Below, one piece after another: positions 1-6,770 of a stretch of 11,077 bases of DNA. The notes under the pieces were generated by a model. That model saw only the letters and a list, made by a program, of their open reading frames with translations, was not told the origin of the DNA and did not search any database. The stretch lies in contig CAMLKX010000042.1 of the NCBI GenBank assembly GCA_946480515.1, positions 1 to 11,077 of the forward strand, in the 5' to 3' direction. A program made the position numbers and the translations under genes. The stretch's first letter is position 1, and the number at the start of each line of letters is the position of its first letter. The stretch comes from an uncultured Sphingomonadaceae bacterium. GTDB lineage: Bacteria > Pseudomonadota > Alphaproteobacteria > Sphingomonadales > Sphingomonadaceae.

Positions 1-275
1 ATCTGATAGCTGCGCGGTCCGCCAAACTCCTGGATGTTCGCTTCCCCGAGGCCGAGTGCTGCTACCCGCTCGCGTAACTGATCGACAGCGACCGGCTGAG
101 CGAACGTGGTGCGGATCATCTGGCCGCCGACGAAGTCTACGCCGAGGTTGAGGCCCTTGACAGCAACCAGCGCAATGCTCGCGATAGTGGCCAAAAGCGA
201 CAGGATCAGCGCGATATTCCGCCACCGCATGAAATCGATGTTGGTGTTGTCGGGAACGAGCTTCAGCAGGCGCAT
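1..275 (-). CDS. secF: Protein-export membrane protein SecF, N-terminal part (cut by window edge)
   Basis: SecF pairs with SecD in the inner membrane and uses the proton gradient to help preproteins finish crossing the SecYEG channel. Only the first 91 residues lie inside the window; the gene continues past position 1. Visible are the first membrane segment (about residues 19-40), and directly after it GLNLGVDFVGG (41-51), the SecF counterpart of the GLDL.GG motif in SecD, which marks the start of the first periplasmic domain. The ATG at 275 is chosen because it gives the usual short cytoplasmic N-terminus before TM1. The stop of secD lies 11 nt upstream and no strong Shine-Dalgarno is visible, so translation probably depends on coupling to secD. 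Identity is firm from motif plus position as third gene after yajC and secD. Confidence 0.95.
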   Translation of the reverse strand, partial: MRLLKLVPDNTNIDFMRWRNIALILSLLATIASIALVAVKGLNLGVDFVGGQMIRTTFAQPVAVDQLRERVAALGLGEANIQEFGGPRSYQ

Positions 276-286
276 CGTGAGAGCTT

Positions 287-1879
287 TCAGATGTACAGCG
301 CGCGCGGCCGCTGGCGCCTGATCCACAGCGCCACCAGCATGCGGGTGAAGTTCACGGCCGTGAACACCGAGGTGACGATGCCGATCATCAGCACCACCGC
401 GAAGCCGCGGATAGGTCCGGACCCGAAGTAGAACATCAAGGCTGCAGCGATGACGTTGGTGATGTTGGCGTCGAAGATCGCGGTCGATGCTTCCTTGTAG
501 CCGGTTTCGATCGAATCGAGGATCTTGCGCCCGCGCCGCTGCTCTTCGCGGATGCGTTCATTGATCAGCACATTGGCATCCACCGCCGCGCCGATGGTGA
601 GCACAAAGCCGGCGATCCCCGGCAGCGTCAGCGTGGCGTTGAACAGGGCCATGATGCCGAGGATCAGCAGGGCGTTCACCGCCAGAGCGGCCGTCGCGTA
701 CAGTCCGAACCGCCCATAGGTGATGATCATGAACCCGATCACCGCCAGGGTCGCGACGATGCTGGCGATGACCCCTTTTTGAATCGAGTCCTTGCCCAAT
801 TCCGGCCCGACCGTGCGTTCCTCGATCACGTTGAGCTTGATCGGCAGCTTGCCGCTGGCGAGGGAGATCGCCAGCTGGTTGGCGCTTTCCACCGTGAAGT
901 TGCCGCTGATCTGCGCCTGACCGCCAAGGATGGGCTCGTTGATGTTCGGGTAGGACAGCACCTTGTCGTCGAGGATGATCGCGAACGGCTTGCCGACATT
1001 CTCTTGAGTTGCGCGGCCAAAACGGCGCGCTCCGCTCGAGTTGAACGTGATTGAGACGACCGGATCGCCATTCTGGTCGAACGACTGCTTGGCATCGGTG
1101 AGCTGATCGCCCGACACCATCACCCGCCGCTGCACCGCCACCGCGCCGCTGCCGTCCGCCATTGGCAGGACCTGACTGCCTGGGGGAGCGCGTCCGGCCG
1201 CAACCTCGGCGGGATCAGCCGTCAGGTCGACCAGCTTGAATTCCAAACGGGCAGTCTGGCCGATCAGCTTTTTCAGGGCCTCCGGATCCTCAACGCCAGG
1301 CACCTGGACCAGAATGCGCCGCTCGCCCTGGTTGACGACCGTGACTTCCTTGGTTCCGCCCGGATCGATCCGCCGCCGGACCACGTCACGGGCAACAGTC
1401 AGGGCATTCTTCAGGGCCTGCTCCGCGCCTGACTTGGTCGGAGTCAGCACGACGCGGGTGGAATCGACGACGTTAACGTCCCAGTCGCGCGCTCCAGTCA
1501 GTCCGACCGGCTGGGTGATCGCCCGCAACCGCTCGACCGCGGCATCAACCTGAGCCGGGTTGCGGACCATGAATGACAGCCTGCCGCCGGAGGTCGAGAT
1601 ATCGCCAATAGCAATGCGCGGCTGGTTGCGGCGCATCTCGGTCGTGACCGAATCTTCCATCGACTGCAGCCGCTGCTTGGCCGCGTCCGCGGCATCGGCC
1701 TCGAGCAACAGGTGGCTCCCGCCGGCGAGGTCAAGGCCAAGGTTGATGCGGCTGCTCGGCAACCATGCCGGCCAGGCGCTGATCTGGGATTGCGGAAGCA
1801 GGCTCGGAATGGCGAAGAGAATGCCGAGGAGGATCGTCAGGCTGACGGCCCACACCTTCCACCGCGGGAAATCGAGCAT
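287..1879 (-). CDS. secD: Protein-export membrane protein SecD
   Basis: SecD forms a complex with SecF and YajC at the Sec translocon and drives late steps of export using the proton motive force. The 530-residue protein shows TM1 (about 9-28), the GLDLAGG motif (48-54), a large periplasmic P1 region to about 355, then five membrane segments. The signature VDANVLINERIREE at 433-446 contains the conserved membrane aspartate (D434) expected to take part in proton movement; FDANITN (469-475) is also typical. Length is slightly below that of E. coli SecD (about 615), as is common in alphaproteobacteria with a shorter P1 region. The start codon shares one base with the yajC stop (TAATG), which suggests translational coupling. 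Confidence 0.98.
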   Translation of the reverse strand: MLDFPRWKVWAVSLTILLGILFAIPSLLPQSQISAWPAWLPSSRINLGLDLAGGSHLLLEADAADAAKQRLQSMEDSVTTEMRRNQPRIAIGDISTSGGRLSFMVRNPAQVDAAVERLRAITQPVGLTGARDWDVNVVDSTRVVLTPTKSGAEQALKNALTVARDVVRRRIDPGGTKEVTVVNQGERRILVQVPGVEDPEALKKLIGQTARLEFKLVDLTADPAEVAAGRAPPGSQVLPMADGSGAVAVQRRVMVSGDQLTDAKQSFDQNGDPVVSITFNSSGARRFGRATQENVGKPFAIILDDKVLSYPNINEPILGGQAQISGNFTVESANQLAISLASGKLPIKLNVIEERTVGPELGKDSIQKGVIASIVATLAVIGFMIITYGRFGLYATAALAVNALLILGIMALFNATLTLPGIAGFVLTIGAAVDANVLINERIREEQRRGRKILDSIETGYKEASTAIFDANITNVIAAALMFYFGSGPIRGFAVVLMIGIVTSVFTAVNFTRMLVALWIRRQRPRALYI

Positions 1880-2217
1880 TAGTCGTTAGCCGGCTTCGAC
1901 GAGCGGTTGACGACATCGCTGAGGGTCGATTTGACGACCCGGACCCGGACACCGCTGGCGATTTCGACCTCAACGTCATGATCGTCGACTCGCGTAACCT
2001 TGCCGCGAACGCCGCCTCCGGTGACAACCTCGTCGCCTTTCTTGACTGCGGCGATAGTGGCCTGATGCTCCTTCATCCGGCGCTGCTGCGGACGAATCAT
2101 CAGGAAATAGAAGATCACAAATATCGCGATCCACGGGAGCAGGCCAACGAGGATCCCGGCGGGACTGTTCGCCTGTGCGGTCGCAGCAGCGGAAGTCAGT
2201 TGAAGAAAGTTGGTCAT
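1879..2217 (-). CDS. yajC: Sec translocon accessory subunit YajC
   Basis: YajC is a small single-pass inner-membrane protein that associates with SecDF and the SecYEG translocon. The 112-residue product has one membrane helix (about 21-41) followed by the family signature FYFLMIRPQQRR (36-47) and a small cytoplasmic domain with GDEVVTGGGVRGKV (61-74). I chose the ATG at 2217 because it gives the short N-terminus normal for YajC. The reading frame stays open for 36 more codons upstream, to 2325, but that stretch is Pro/Arg/Ala-rich and unlike YajC. A weak purine stretch (AAGAGAA) lies about 10 nt upstream. It is first gene of yajC-secD-secF. The promoter must lie in 2218-2374, shared back to back with the tRNA, but I could not pin a convincing minus-strand promoter there. 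Confidence 0.96.
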   Translation of the reverse strand: MTNFLQLTSAAATAQANSPAGILVGLLPWIAIFVIFYFLMIRPQQRRMKEHQATIAAVKKGDEVVTGGGVRGKVTRVDDHDVEVEIASGVRVRVVKSTLSDVVNRSSKPAND

Positions 2218-2332
2218 CGGCACGGAATTCTCTTGGGTTCGCGCTAGCGGGCGATGCGGATTGCTGCCGGCGGCGGGCGCTATCACGGCCGGGCCTTCGG
2301 GCGCAAGTCGGGTCCGGGGAGCCAAGCTTGGC

Positions 2333-2361
2333 TTGCCATCATCTCGCGCCGCAACTACATC
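2333..2361 (+). promoter_or_regulatory. Candidate promoter of tRNA-Pro
   Basis: TTGCCA (2333-2338) is a fair -35 box. After exactly 17 nt comes TACATC (2356-2361), a weak -10 box (3 of 6 consensus positions). The predicted start near 2367-2369 is only 6-8 nt before the mature tRNA, a normal layout. The weak -10 keeps confidence modest. Confidence 0.4.
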
Positions 2362-2374
2362 GCGGCCCTTCGGT

Positions 2375-2451
2375 CGGGGCGTAGCGCAGCCTGGTAGCGC
2401 ATCACACTGGGGGTGTGGGGGTCGCTGGTTCGAATCCAGTCGCCCCGACCA
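2375..2451 (+). tRNA. tRNA-Pro (anticodon GGG)
   Basis: A 77-nt tRNA folds completely. The acceptor CGGGGCG (2375-2381) pairs with CGCCCCG (2441-2447), followed by discriminator A (2448) and encoded CCA (2449-2451). The D stem is GCGC/GCGC (2384-2387, 2397-2400), the anticodon stem TCACA/TGTGG closes a seven-base loop, and the T arm is GCTGG-TTCGAAT-CCAGT. The anticodon GGG (2409-2411) reads CCC, and probably CCU by wobble. The C1-G72 pair and A73 are bacterial proline identity elements, which supports the call independently of the anticodon. The next gene starts 15 nt after the CCA end. Confidence 0.98.
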
Positions 2452-2466
2452 TCCTTGAGGAAAGCG

Positions 2467-3168
2467 ATGCCCCGCCGCCGCCGCCGTCGGAAATTCTCGC
2501 TAGGGCGGGTCATGCTGATTGCGCTGGCAGCGATCCCTGTCTTCTACTTGCTTGCCGCTCTGATCGGCGCCCTATTGCCGGTCAACCGCGACTGGACCGA
2601 AGCTGAGCAAGGAACGACAGTTTACCTTCGAACCAATGGGGTCCACATCGACTTGCTCATGCCGGCGCAAGCTCAGGGGCTGGATTGGAGACCATTGCTG
2701 CCGGAGCATGATTTCGCCCGGCCGCCGCCCGACCCGAAGTGGATCGCGTTCGGCGCGGGAGAACGACGCATCTATCTGGAGACACCGCGCTGGCGGGACT
2801 TGCGGCCAAGGGCGGCGCTGGCCGGCCTGACGGGCGGCGACCGCATCATGCATGTCGAACGGGTTGCGGAGCCCGGAACGGAACTGCGTGCAATTCGCCT
2901 GCGGCCCGAGGAGTATCGCCGCTTGTGGGCCGGAGTTCGGGCGAGCTTCGATCTCGGAGCAACCGGCCGGCCGCGGCGGATCGACCACGCTGGCTATTGG
3001 CACCATGATGCCTTTTATGAAGGCGTCGGGTCAGCCAATGCCATCACCACCTGCAACCAGTGGGTCGCTGACAGGCTGCGCATTGCGGGTGTCCGCACCA
3101 GCGCCTGGAGTCCCTTCGCTCAGGGGCTGTTATGGCGATACCGGCGCGTCGGTGATTACAGCACGTAA
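2467..3168 (+). CDS. DUF2459 / TIGR02117-type membrane-anchored protein of unknown function
   Basis: A 233-residue protein. It begins with an unbroken run of six arginines (residues 3-8), then one hydrophobic segment (about 15-37) that should anchor it in the inner membrane with the remainder in the periplasm. The body resembles the DUF2459/TIGR02117 family, sometimes named for its occurrence near urease genes. Recognisable parts are [10 protein letters not shown] (57-66), a central [16 protein letters not shown] region (92-107) and TTCNQWVA (194-201). The paired conserved His (H60) and Cys (C196) look like a catalytic dyad of a cysteine hydrolase, but that is inference and no activity is known to me. 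The ATG at 2467 has a good GAGG Shine-Dalgarno (2457-2460). Upstream in-frame starts would lie inside the tRNA and are rejected. The 3' end overlaps that of hslU by 13 nt. Confidence 0.85.
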   Translation: MPRRRRRRKFSLGRVMLIALAAIPVFYLLAALIGALLPVNRDWTEAEQGTTVYLRTNGVHIDLLMPAQAQGLDWRPLLPEHDFARPPPDPKWIAFGAGERRIYLETPRWRDLRPRAALAGLTGGDRIMHVERVAEPGTELRAIRLRPEEYRRLWAGVRASFDLGATGRPRRIDHAGYWHHDAFYEGVGSANAITTCNQWVADRLRIAGVRTSAWSPFAQGLLWRYRRVGDYST

Positions 3169-4454
3169 CGGCTGAGATCGGTATTCCGGGCGATGCCGGC
3201 GAGCTGCTGATCGACGAAGGCCGCATCCACCACCAGCTTCTCGCCACGCCGCTCTTCGGCCTCGAAGCTGACCTCTTCCAGCAGCCGTTCCATCACCGTC
3301 TGCAGCCGTCGTGCGCCGATATTCTCAACCGCCGAATTCACCTCTGCCGCGATCCGCGCCAGCGCCGCGATGCCGTCGTCAGCAAAACGGATCTCGACCC
3401 CTTCAGTCGCGAGCAGCGCCTGATATTGCTCTGTCAGGCTCGATCGGGTCGCGGACAGGATGCGGACGAAATCCTGCTCCGTGAGCGCCTTCAGCTCCAC
3501 CCTGATCGGCAGGCGCCCTTGCAGTTCCGGCAGCAGGTCTGCCGGCTTGGCGACATGGAAGGCGCCGCTGGCGATGAACAGGATATGGTCGGTCTTCAGT
3601 GGACCATATTTGGTCGCGACCGTCGTGCCTTCGATCAGCGGCAGCAAGTCCCGCTGCACCCCTTCGCGACTGACCGAGCCACCGCGCACATCGCTGACGG
3701 CAATCTTGTCGACCTCATCGAGGAACACGATCCCATTGGCCTCGGCATCCGCGAGCGCAGCCCTGTTGAGATCGTCCGGATCGAGCCGCTTGTCGGCTTC
3801 CTCCTCCGTCAACCGCGCGAGCGCCTCGCGAACCTTGAACTTGCGGCGCTTGGTTGGGAGCCGACCTAACGCCTTGCCCATCATTTCCGAGAGGTTGATC
3901 ATACCCACCTGCCCGCCAAGCCCCATATCGAGCGGCAGTTGCGGTGCATCGGTCACCTCGATCTCGACCTCGGCATCATCCAGGCTGCCTTCCGCAAGCC
4001 GCTGCCGAAAGCTCATGCGAGTGGCCTCGCTCGCGCCTTTCCCAGTCAAGGCGTCGAGCAGCGTTTCGACGGCGCTCTGCTCCGCAGCTTCAGCAACGGA
4101 AGCCCGGCGGCGGTCGCGCTCCAGGCGCACGGCTTCCTCGACCAGGTCGCGGGCGATCTGCTCGACGTCGCGGCCGACATAGCCCACCTCCGTGAACTTG
4201 GTCGCTTCGACCTTCACGAATGGCGCGTCGGCCAACTTGGCCAGCCGCCGACTGATTTCGGTCTTGCCGCAGCCGGTCGGGCCAATCATCAGGATGTTCT
4301 TCGGGGTGACTTCGTCGCGCAGTTCCGGGTCAAGCTGCTGTCGGCGCCAGCGATTGCGCAACGCGACGGCGACGGCGCGCTTCGCCTCGGTCTGGCCGAT
4401 GATATGCTCATCAAGCGCAGCAACGATGGCTTTAGGGGTCAGATTCTCGTTCAT
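3156..4454 (-). CDS. hslU: ATP-dependent protease ATPase subunit HslU (ClpY)
   Basis: HslU is the AAA+ unfoldase that feeds substrates into the HslV peptidase in the cytoplasm. The 432-residue protein has the expected N-terminal [16 protein letters not shown] (6-21), Walker A GPTGCGKT (58-65), the GYVG pore loop (91-94), the inserted I domain (roughly 110-235), Walker B VFLDEVD (243-249), [11 protein letters not shown] with the arginine finger (311-321) and sensor-2 GARRL (380-384). The C-terminus LSRYVL matches the tail that docks into HslV pockets. It lies 24 nt downstream of hslV in the same direction, the usual order. Only a weak purine-rich site precedes its ATG, so it may be coupled to hslV. 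No terminator is visible beyond its stop, where it converges with the DUF2459 gene. Confidence 0.99.
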   Translation of the reverse strand: MNENLTPKAIVAALDEHIIGQTEAKRAVAVALRNRWRRQQLDPELRDEVTPKNILMIGPTGCGKTEISRRLAKLADAPFVKVEATKFTEVGYVGRDVEQIARDLVEEAVRLERDRRRASVAEAAEQSAVETLLDALTGKGASEATRMSFRQRLAEGSLDDAEVEIEVTDAPQLPLDMGLGGQVGMINLSEMMGKALGRLPTKRRKFKVREALARLTEEEADKRLDPDDLNRAALADAEANGIVFLDEVDKIAVSDVRGGSVSREGVQRDLLPLIEGTTVATKYGPLKTDHILFIASGAFHVAKPADLLPELQGRLPIRVELKALTEQDFVRILSATRSSLTEQYQALLATEGVEIRFADDGIAALARIAAEVNSAVENIGARRLQTVMERLLEEVSFEAEERRGEKLVVDAAFVDQQLAGIARNTDLSRYVL

Positions 4455-4478
4455 TGGGTTCCGGTCAGTTGCGGCGGG

Positions 4479-5018
4479 CTAGCCGCCAATGGTTTCGACG
4501 GTCAGCCGATCGTTGGTGAACACGCAAACTTCAGCGGCAATCGCCATGGCCCTGCGCGCCAAGGTTTCCGGATCCGGCTCGTAATCGGCGAGAGCCCGTG
4601 CGGCGGCCAGCGCATAGTTTCCGCCCGAACCGATCGCGGCAATCCCGCCTTCGGGCTCGAGCACATCGCCGTTCCCGGTCAGGATCAGCATCGTCTCTGA
4701 ATCGGCAACGATCATCATCGCTTCAAGATTGCGAAGATATTTGTCGGTCCGCCAATCCTTGGCGAGTTCGACCGCGGCGCGGAGAAGCTGGCCGTTATGC
4801 GCCTCGAGCTTCTTCTCAAGCCGCTCGAACAGAGTGAATGCATCCGCCGTCGCTCCCGCGAAGCCGCCGATCACATCGCCATCTGCGCCAAGCCGCCGTA
4901 CCTTGCGGGCGTTCGGCTTGATGACCGTATTCCCCAGAGAAACCTGACCATCGCCGGCAATAACCGTCTGATTGCCGCGCTTGACCCCGATGATGGTTGT
5001 GCCGTGCCACTGATCCAT
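4479..5018 (-). CDS. hslV: ATP-dependent protease peptidase subunit HslV (ClpQ)
   Basis: HslV is the threonine peptidase core of the HslVU protease, related to proteasome beta subunits. The 179-residue precursor starts MDQWHG and then TTIIGVKRG. The nucleophile should be T7, exposed after removal of a six-residue propeptide, whereas in E. coli only the Met is removed. The catalytic partners are present: AGDG (21-24, with D23 equivalent to mature D17) and the lysine of RKVRRL (K39, mature K33). The typical [14 protein letters not shown] (52-65), LTGNGDV (113-119) and AIGSGG (128-133) follow. The ATG at 5018 is preceded by GGGAG (5024-5028) at 5-nt spacing. An in-frame extension to 5069 has no family resemblance. 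It is divergent from the gene at 5139. No convincing heat-shock promoter was found upstream. Confidence 0.98.
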   Translation of the reverse strand: MDQWHGTTIIGVKRGNQTVIAGDGQVSLGNTVIKPNARKVRRLGADGDVIGGFAGATADAFTLFERLEKKLEAHNGQLLRAAVELAKDWRTDKYLRNLEAMMIVADSETMLILTGNGDVLEPEGGIAAIGSGGNYALAAARALADYEPDPETLARRAMAIAAEVCVFTNDRLTVETIGG

Positions 5019-5102
5019 GACTGCTCCCGCTCCAGCCCCTGATCTGGGAAGCGGAGACGCGGATCGCAAGCAGCGCCCCTCAGTCCCAATTCGATGCAGG
5101 GC

Positions 5103-5127
5103 GGAAACAAGTTTGGGCTGAACCGTT
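5103..5127 (+). promoter_or_regulatory. Candidate EcfG-type general-stress promoter (one mismatch)
   Basis: GGAAA (5103-5107), 16 nt, then CGTT (5124-5127). The alphaproteobacterial EcfG sigma factor pattern is GGAAC-N16/17-CGTT, so this differs only at the fifth base. It points at the exported protein starting at 5139, which would leave a very short leader of about 5 nt. The short leader and the mismatch keep this tentative. Confidence 0.25.
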
Positions 5128-5138
5128 GATCATCCGCG

Positions 5139-5549
5139 ATGAACAGATGTTGCCTGTCGCTTTCCCTCTCCGCGTCATTCTTCATGGCGTCTTCGGCGGC
5201 GGCCGAACCTCCGAGCAGCACGCCGCGAAAGTTTCCAATCCTGTCGATCAGCGTCGCGGAGCCTGATGAACAGGCGCGGCGCAATCCCGCGTCCCGCTAT
5301 GGCATCGATCCGATTGATTACGATCTTCGCAGCGGTCCGCTTGGAGCACGCCAACGCAGCTTCTCACTCAGCCAGGAGGTCCGAGTCGAAGGGCGGCCGG
5401 TCACATTTTCCATCGGTTCGGCGAAGCGGCTCAAGGATCCGGTGCGCGTCTATCCCGCCGGCCGCCTCGATCAGGCGGGTGCACTCGGCTTAGCGCGGCA
5501 CAAGCCTCGCGGACGAACATTACAGGCGACCGCGCGCATCCGCTTCTAG
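5139..5549 (+). CDS. Small exported protein of unknown function
   Basis: A 136-residue protein I do not recognise. It opens with a plausible Sec signal peptide: MNR, a hydrophobic Ser/Leu/Phe stretch, then AAA before EPPS (cleavage near residue 22-23). The mature part (about 113 residues) is basic, without further membrane helices. It contains RYGIDPIDYDL (53-63) and an alternating polar/hydrophobic stretch around 72-95, suggesting beta strands. It ends LQATARIRF; a terminal aromatic after an alternating strand resembles the C-terminal beta-signal of outer-membrane proteins, though the protein is small for a barrel. No clear Shine-Dalgarno precedes the ATG. It is divergent from hslV and its stop lies 16 nt from the end of the convergent holin gene. 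The coding call rests on the signal peptide, the lack of an overlapping better gene and plausible codon use. Confidence 0.7.
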   Translation: MNRCCLSLSLSASFFMASSAAAEPPSSTPRKFPILSISVAEPDEQARRNPASRYGIDPIDYDLRSGPLGARQRSFSLSQEVRVEGRPVTFSIGSAKRLKDPVRVYPAGRLDQAGALGLARHKPRGRTLQATARIRF

Positions 5550-5565
5550 CAAGGGCGACATCCGG

Positions 5566-5979
5566 TCATTTTTCCACCCCTTTGACCTTCCCCCACGTAC
5601 GCGCTGCCGTGTAGCCGAGGTAACCGGTGCCAAACAGCGCATACAGCTCCTCCGGGATCCCACGCAGGTAAGTCGTCATGCCGTTGCCGATACCGAGCGC
5701 CATCTTGGGATCGGCGGCGGCGATCAACCCCATCGGGATCGCCCACAGGATCAGCGTGTACATGACATAGAGAAAGCTCGGCCTTGCGCGGCTGGTCCAC
5801 GGATCGGCGGACTGAGCCTCCGCGACAATCGCCTGCATCTGGACCGCGATGGTCGCCATCTCCTGATCATTCTGCAGCTTGAGTAGTTCGAGCTTGGCTC
5901 GGTCTCGCGCTTGCGGATCGGGGATAATTTTGTCGAGCAGCTTGGTCACCGGCCCAATAATCGCTTCGATCAACGCCAT
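5566..5979 (-). CDS. Three-TM holin of the gene-transfer-agent type
   Basis: A 137-residue protein resembling the GTA_holin_3TM family (formerly DUF3154). These inner-membrane proteins permeabilise the membrane so that an endolysin can reach peptidoglycan; one family member serves release of Rhodobacter capsulatus gene transfer agent. Visible parts: an amphipathic N-terminal segment (LIEAIIGPVTKLLDKIIP, 3-20), a charged, probably helical stretch (22-56), the family-like DPWTSRARPSFLYVMY (59-74) leading into TM (about 69-88), a weaker hydrophobic part (93-100) and a final one (IPEELYALFGTGYLGY, 108-123). I chose the ATG at 5979, with GAGG and GGAAG just upstream; an in-frame ATG at 6012 would add 11 polar residues and cannot be excluded. 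It follows the endolysin gene by 47 nt on the same strand. Confidence 0.87.
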   Translation of the reverse strand: MALIEAIIGPVTKLLDKIIPDPQARDRAKLELLKLQNDQEMATIAVQMQAIVAEAQSADPWTSRARPSFLYVMYTLILWAIPMGLIAAADPKMALGIGNGMTTYLRGIPEELYALFGTGYLGYTAARTWGKVKGVEK

Positions 5980-6026
5980 GCTTCCGTCCTCACGTGATTT
6001 ATTTTGGTTCATTGTGTATCGGCGTC

Positions 6027-6575
6027 TTAGCCTGTTCGGTTTGCAAGCCAGCCGTAGAGGAAGGCTTCGTTGGCCGGCCTGCGCTCGGCCAGGCGGAGGT
6101 ATCGTTCTCCTTGCAGCGCTTCGAGTGCGCGGAGCAGTACGGCTTCGCCTGGAGCTTGGCCCCGCACCGCCAGGAACGCTGCAAGGGCTGCGATTGTGGC
6201 TGGTCCAACCTGGCCATCGAGGACGAGGTCGGGATAATCCCTCCCGTTGCGGTTGAGAGCGGTGAGTGCCCGCTGGAGGAATGTCGCCGCGACACTCGGC
6301 CCCATGTTGGCGCCAGTGTCGAACAACTCGGCCGCAACCGCGGGCGTGAGCGTAGCCACCTCGTCGAAGCGCGGGCGCAGCCAATACAAGCGCCGATAGA
6401 TAGCCTCAGCCTGCTCGCGCGGCAGGCGCTCCATCGCGCCCTGGTAGCCGTTAGCGCGCGCCACCGCCTCGGTAATGCCAAAGCGGGTCGCACCTCCACG
6501 ATCCGCGGGATGGTCGACATAGCCCCCCTCCCGCTCAATCAGCTCGTCAATCAGGCCTTCGATATCGTTGCTCAT
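6027..6575 (-). CDS. GH108 N-acetylmuramidase (endolysin) with C-terminal PG_binding_3 domain
   Basis: A 182-residue peptidoglycan hydrolase expected to cleave the glycan between N-acetylmuramic acid and N-acetylglucosamine. The N-terminal glycoside hydrolase family 108 domain (about 6-95) carries the signature EREGGYVDHPADRGGATRFGI (14-34) with E16 as likely catalytic glutamate, and FDTGANMGP (85-93). The C-terminal half (about 97-180) fits the PG_binding_3 domain that usually accompanies GH108, ending NEAFLYGWLANR (169-180). There is no signal peptide, so it needs the neighbouring holin to leave the cytoplasm. The ATG at 6575 has GGAG (6581-6584) at 5-nt spacing. The Rhodobacter GTA lysis genes have this same domain pair next to a holin. 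No other phage genes adjoin. Confidence 0.92.
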   Translation of the reverse strand: MSNDIEGLIDELIEREGGYVDHPADRGGATRFGITEAVARANGYQGAMERLPREQAEAIYRRLYWLRPRFDEVATLTPAVAAELFDTGANMGPSVAATFLQRALTALNRNGRDYPDLVLDGQVGPATIAALAAFLAVRGQAPGEAVLLRALEALQGERYLRLAERRPANEAFLYGWLANRTG

Positions 6576-6632
6576 ATCCGCTCCAATCCGAGTCGGTCTT
6601 AACTAACCAAATAGGATTACTGTAGGAAAGAT

Positions 6633-6660
6633 ATTTTACCTGATATGATGCTGGTGAAAA
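6633..6660 (-). promoter_or_regulatory. Candidate sigma-70-type promoter of the endolysin-holin operon
   Basis: On the minus strand, TTTTCA (6655-6660) lies 16 nt before TAAAAT (6633-6638). These match the -35 and -10 consensus at 4 of 6 and 5 of 6 positions. They sit in a clearly AT-rich island (about 6597-6660), unusual in this GC-rich window, and would give a leader of about 50 nt before the endolysin ATG at 6575. No experimental support. Confidence 0.4.
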
Positions 6661-6706
6661 CAACCCTCATGCATCACACGGCCACTCTGCCCCATAACGA
6701 TACAGT

Positions 6707-6731
6707 GCAACGCCCCGCCTTCGGCTGCGTT
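6707..6731 (+). promoter_or_regulatory. Candidate EcfG-type general-stress promoter (one mismatch)
   Basis: GCAAC (6707-6711), 16 nt, then CGTT (6728-6731). It differs from the EcfG pattern GGAAC-N16/17-CGTT only at the second base. It lies about 40 nt before the exported Trp/His-rich protein at 6771, leaving a normal leader with a Shine-Dalgarno. The mismatch is at a base usually conserved, so this is only a candidate. Confidence 0.28.
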
Positions 6732-6770
6732 TCGCTGAGGTCCGATCGATCAGGATGAGGAGTAAGCCAC

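Noticed and set aside
2320..2333. Perfect 14-bp palindrome AGCCAAGCTTGGCT just upstream of the tRNA promoter, sharing one base with the -35 box
   Set aside because: A 14-bp palindrome is expected about 0.7 times by chance in 11 kb, and nothing else points to an operator.
2413..2466. An upstream extension of the DUF2459-type gene starting inside the tRNA
   Set aside because: It would overlap the anticodon and T arms of the tRNA; the ATG at 2467 has a proper ribosome site.
3939..4700. A 253-codon open frame on the plus strand across hslU and hslV
   Set aside because: It spans two well-supported genes on the other strand and shows no domain or signal.
5080..5111. CTTG on the minus strand (5108-5111) as part of a heat-shock RpoH promoter for hslV
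   Set aside because: The sequence 17 nt downstream is ATTGGGA rather than a CCCAT or CyTATnT-like -10 box.
5980..6384. N-terminal extension of the holin frame through the endolysin gene
   Set aside because: The extension is Arg/Pro-rich shadow sequence of the endolysin gene in another frame; the short holin form matches the family.
6576..6770. Possible small gene or RNA in the largest intergenic gap (195 bp)
   Set aside because: I see no open frame with a ribosome site and no stable fold with terminator; promoter-like elements for the flanking divergent genes explain it well enough.
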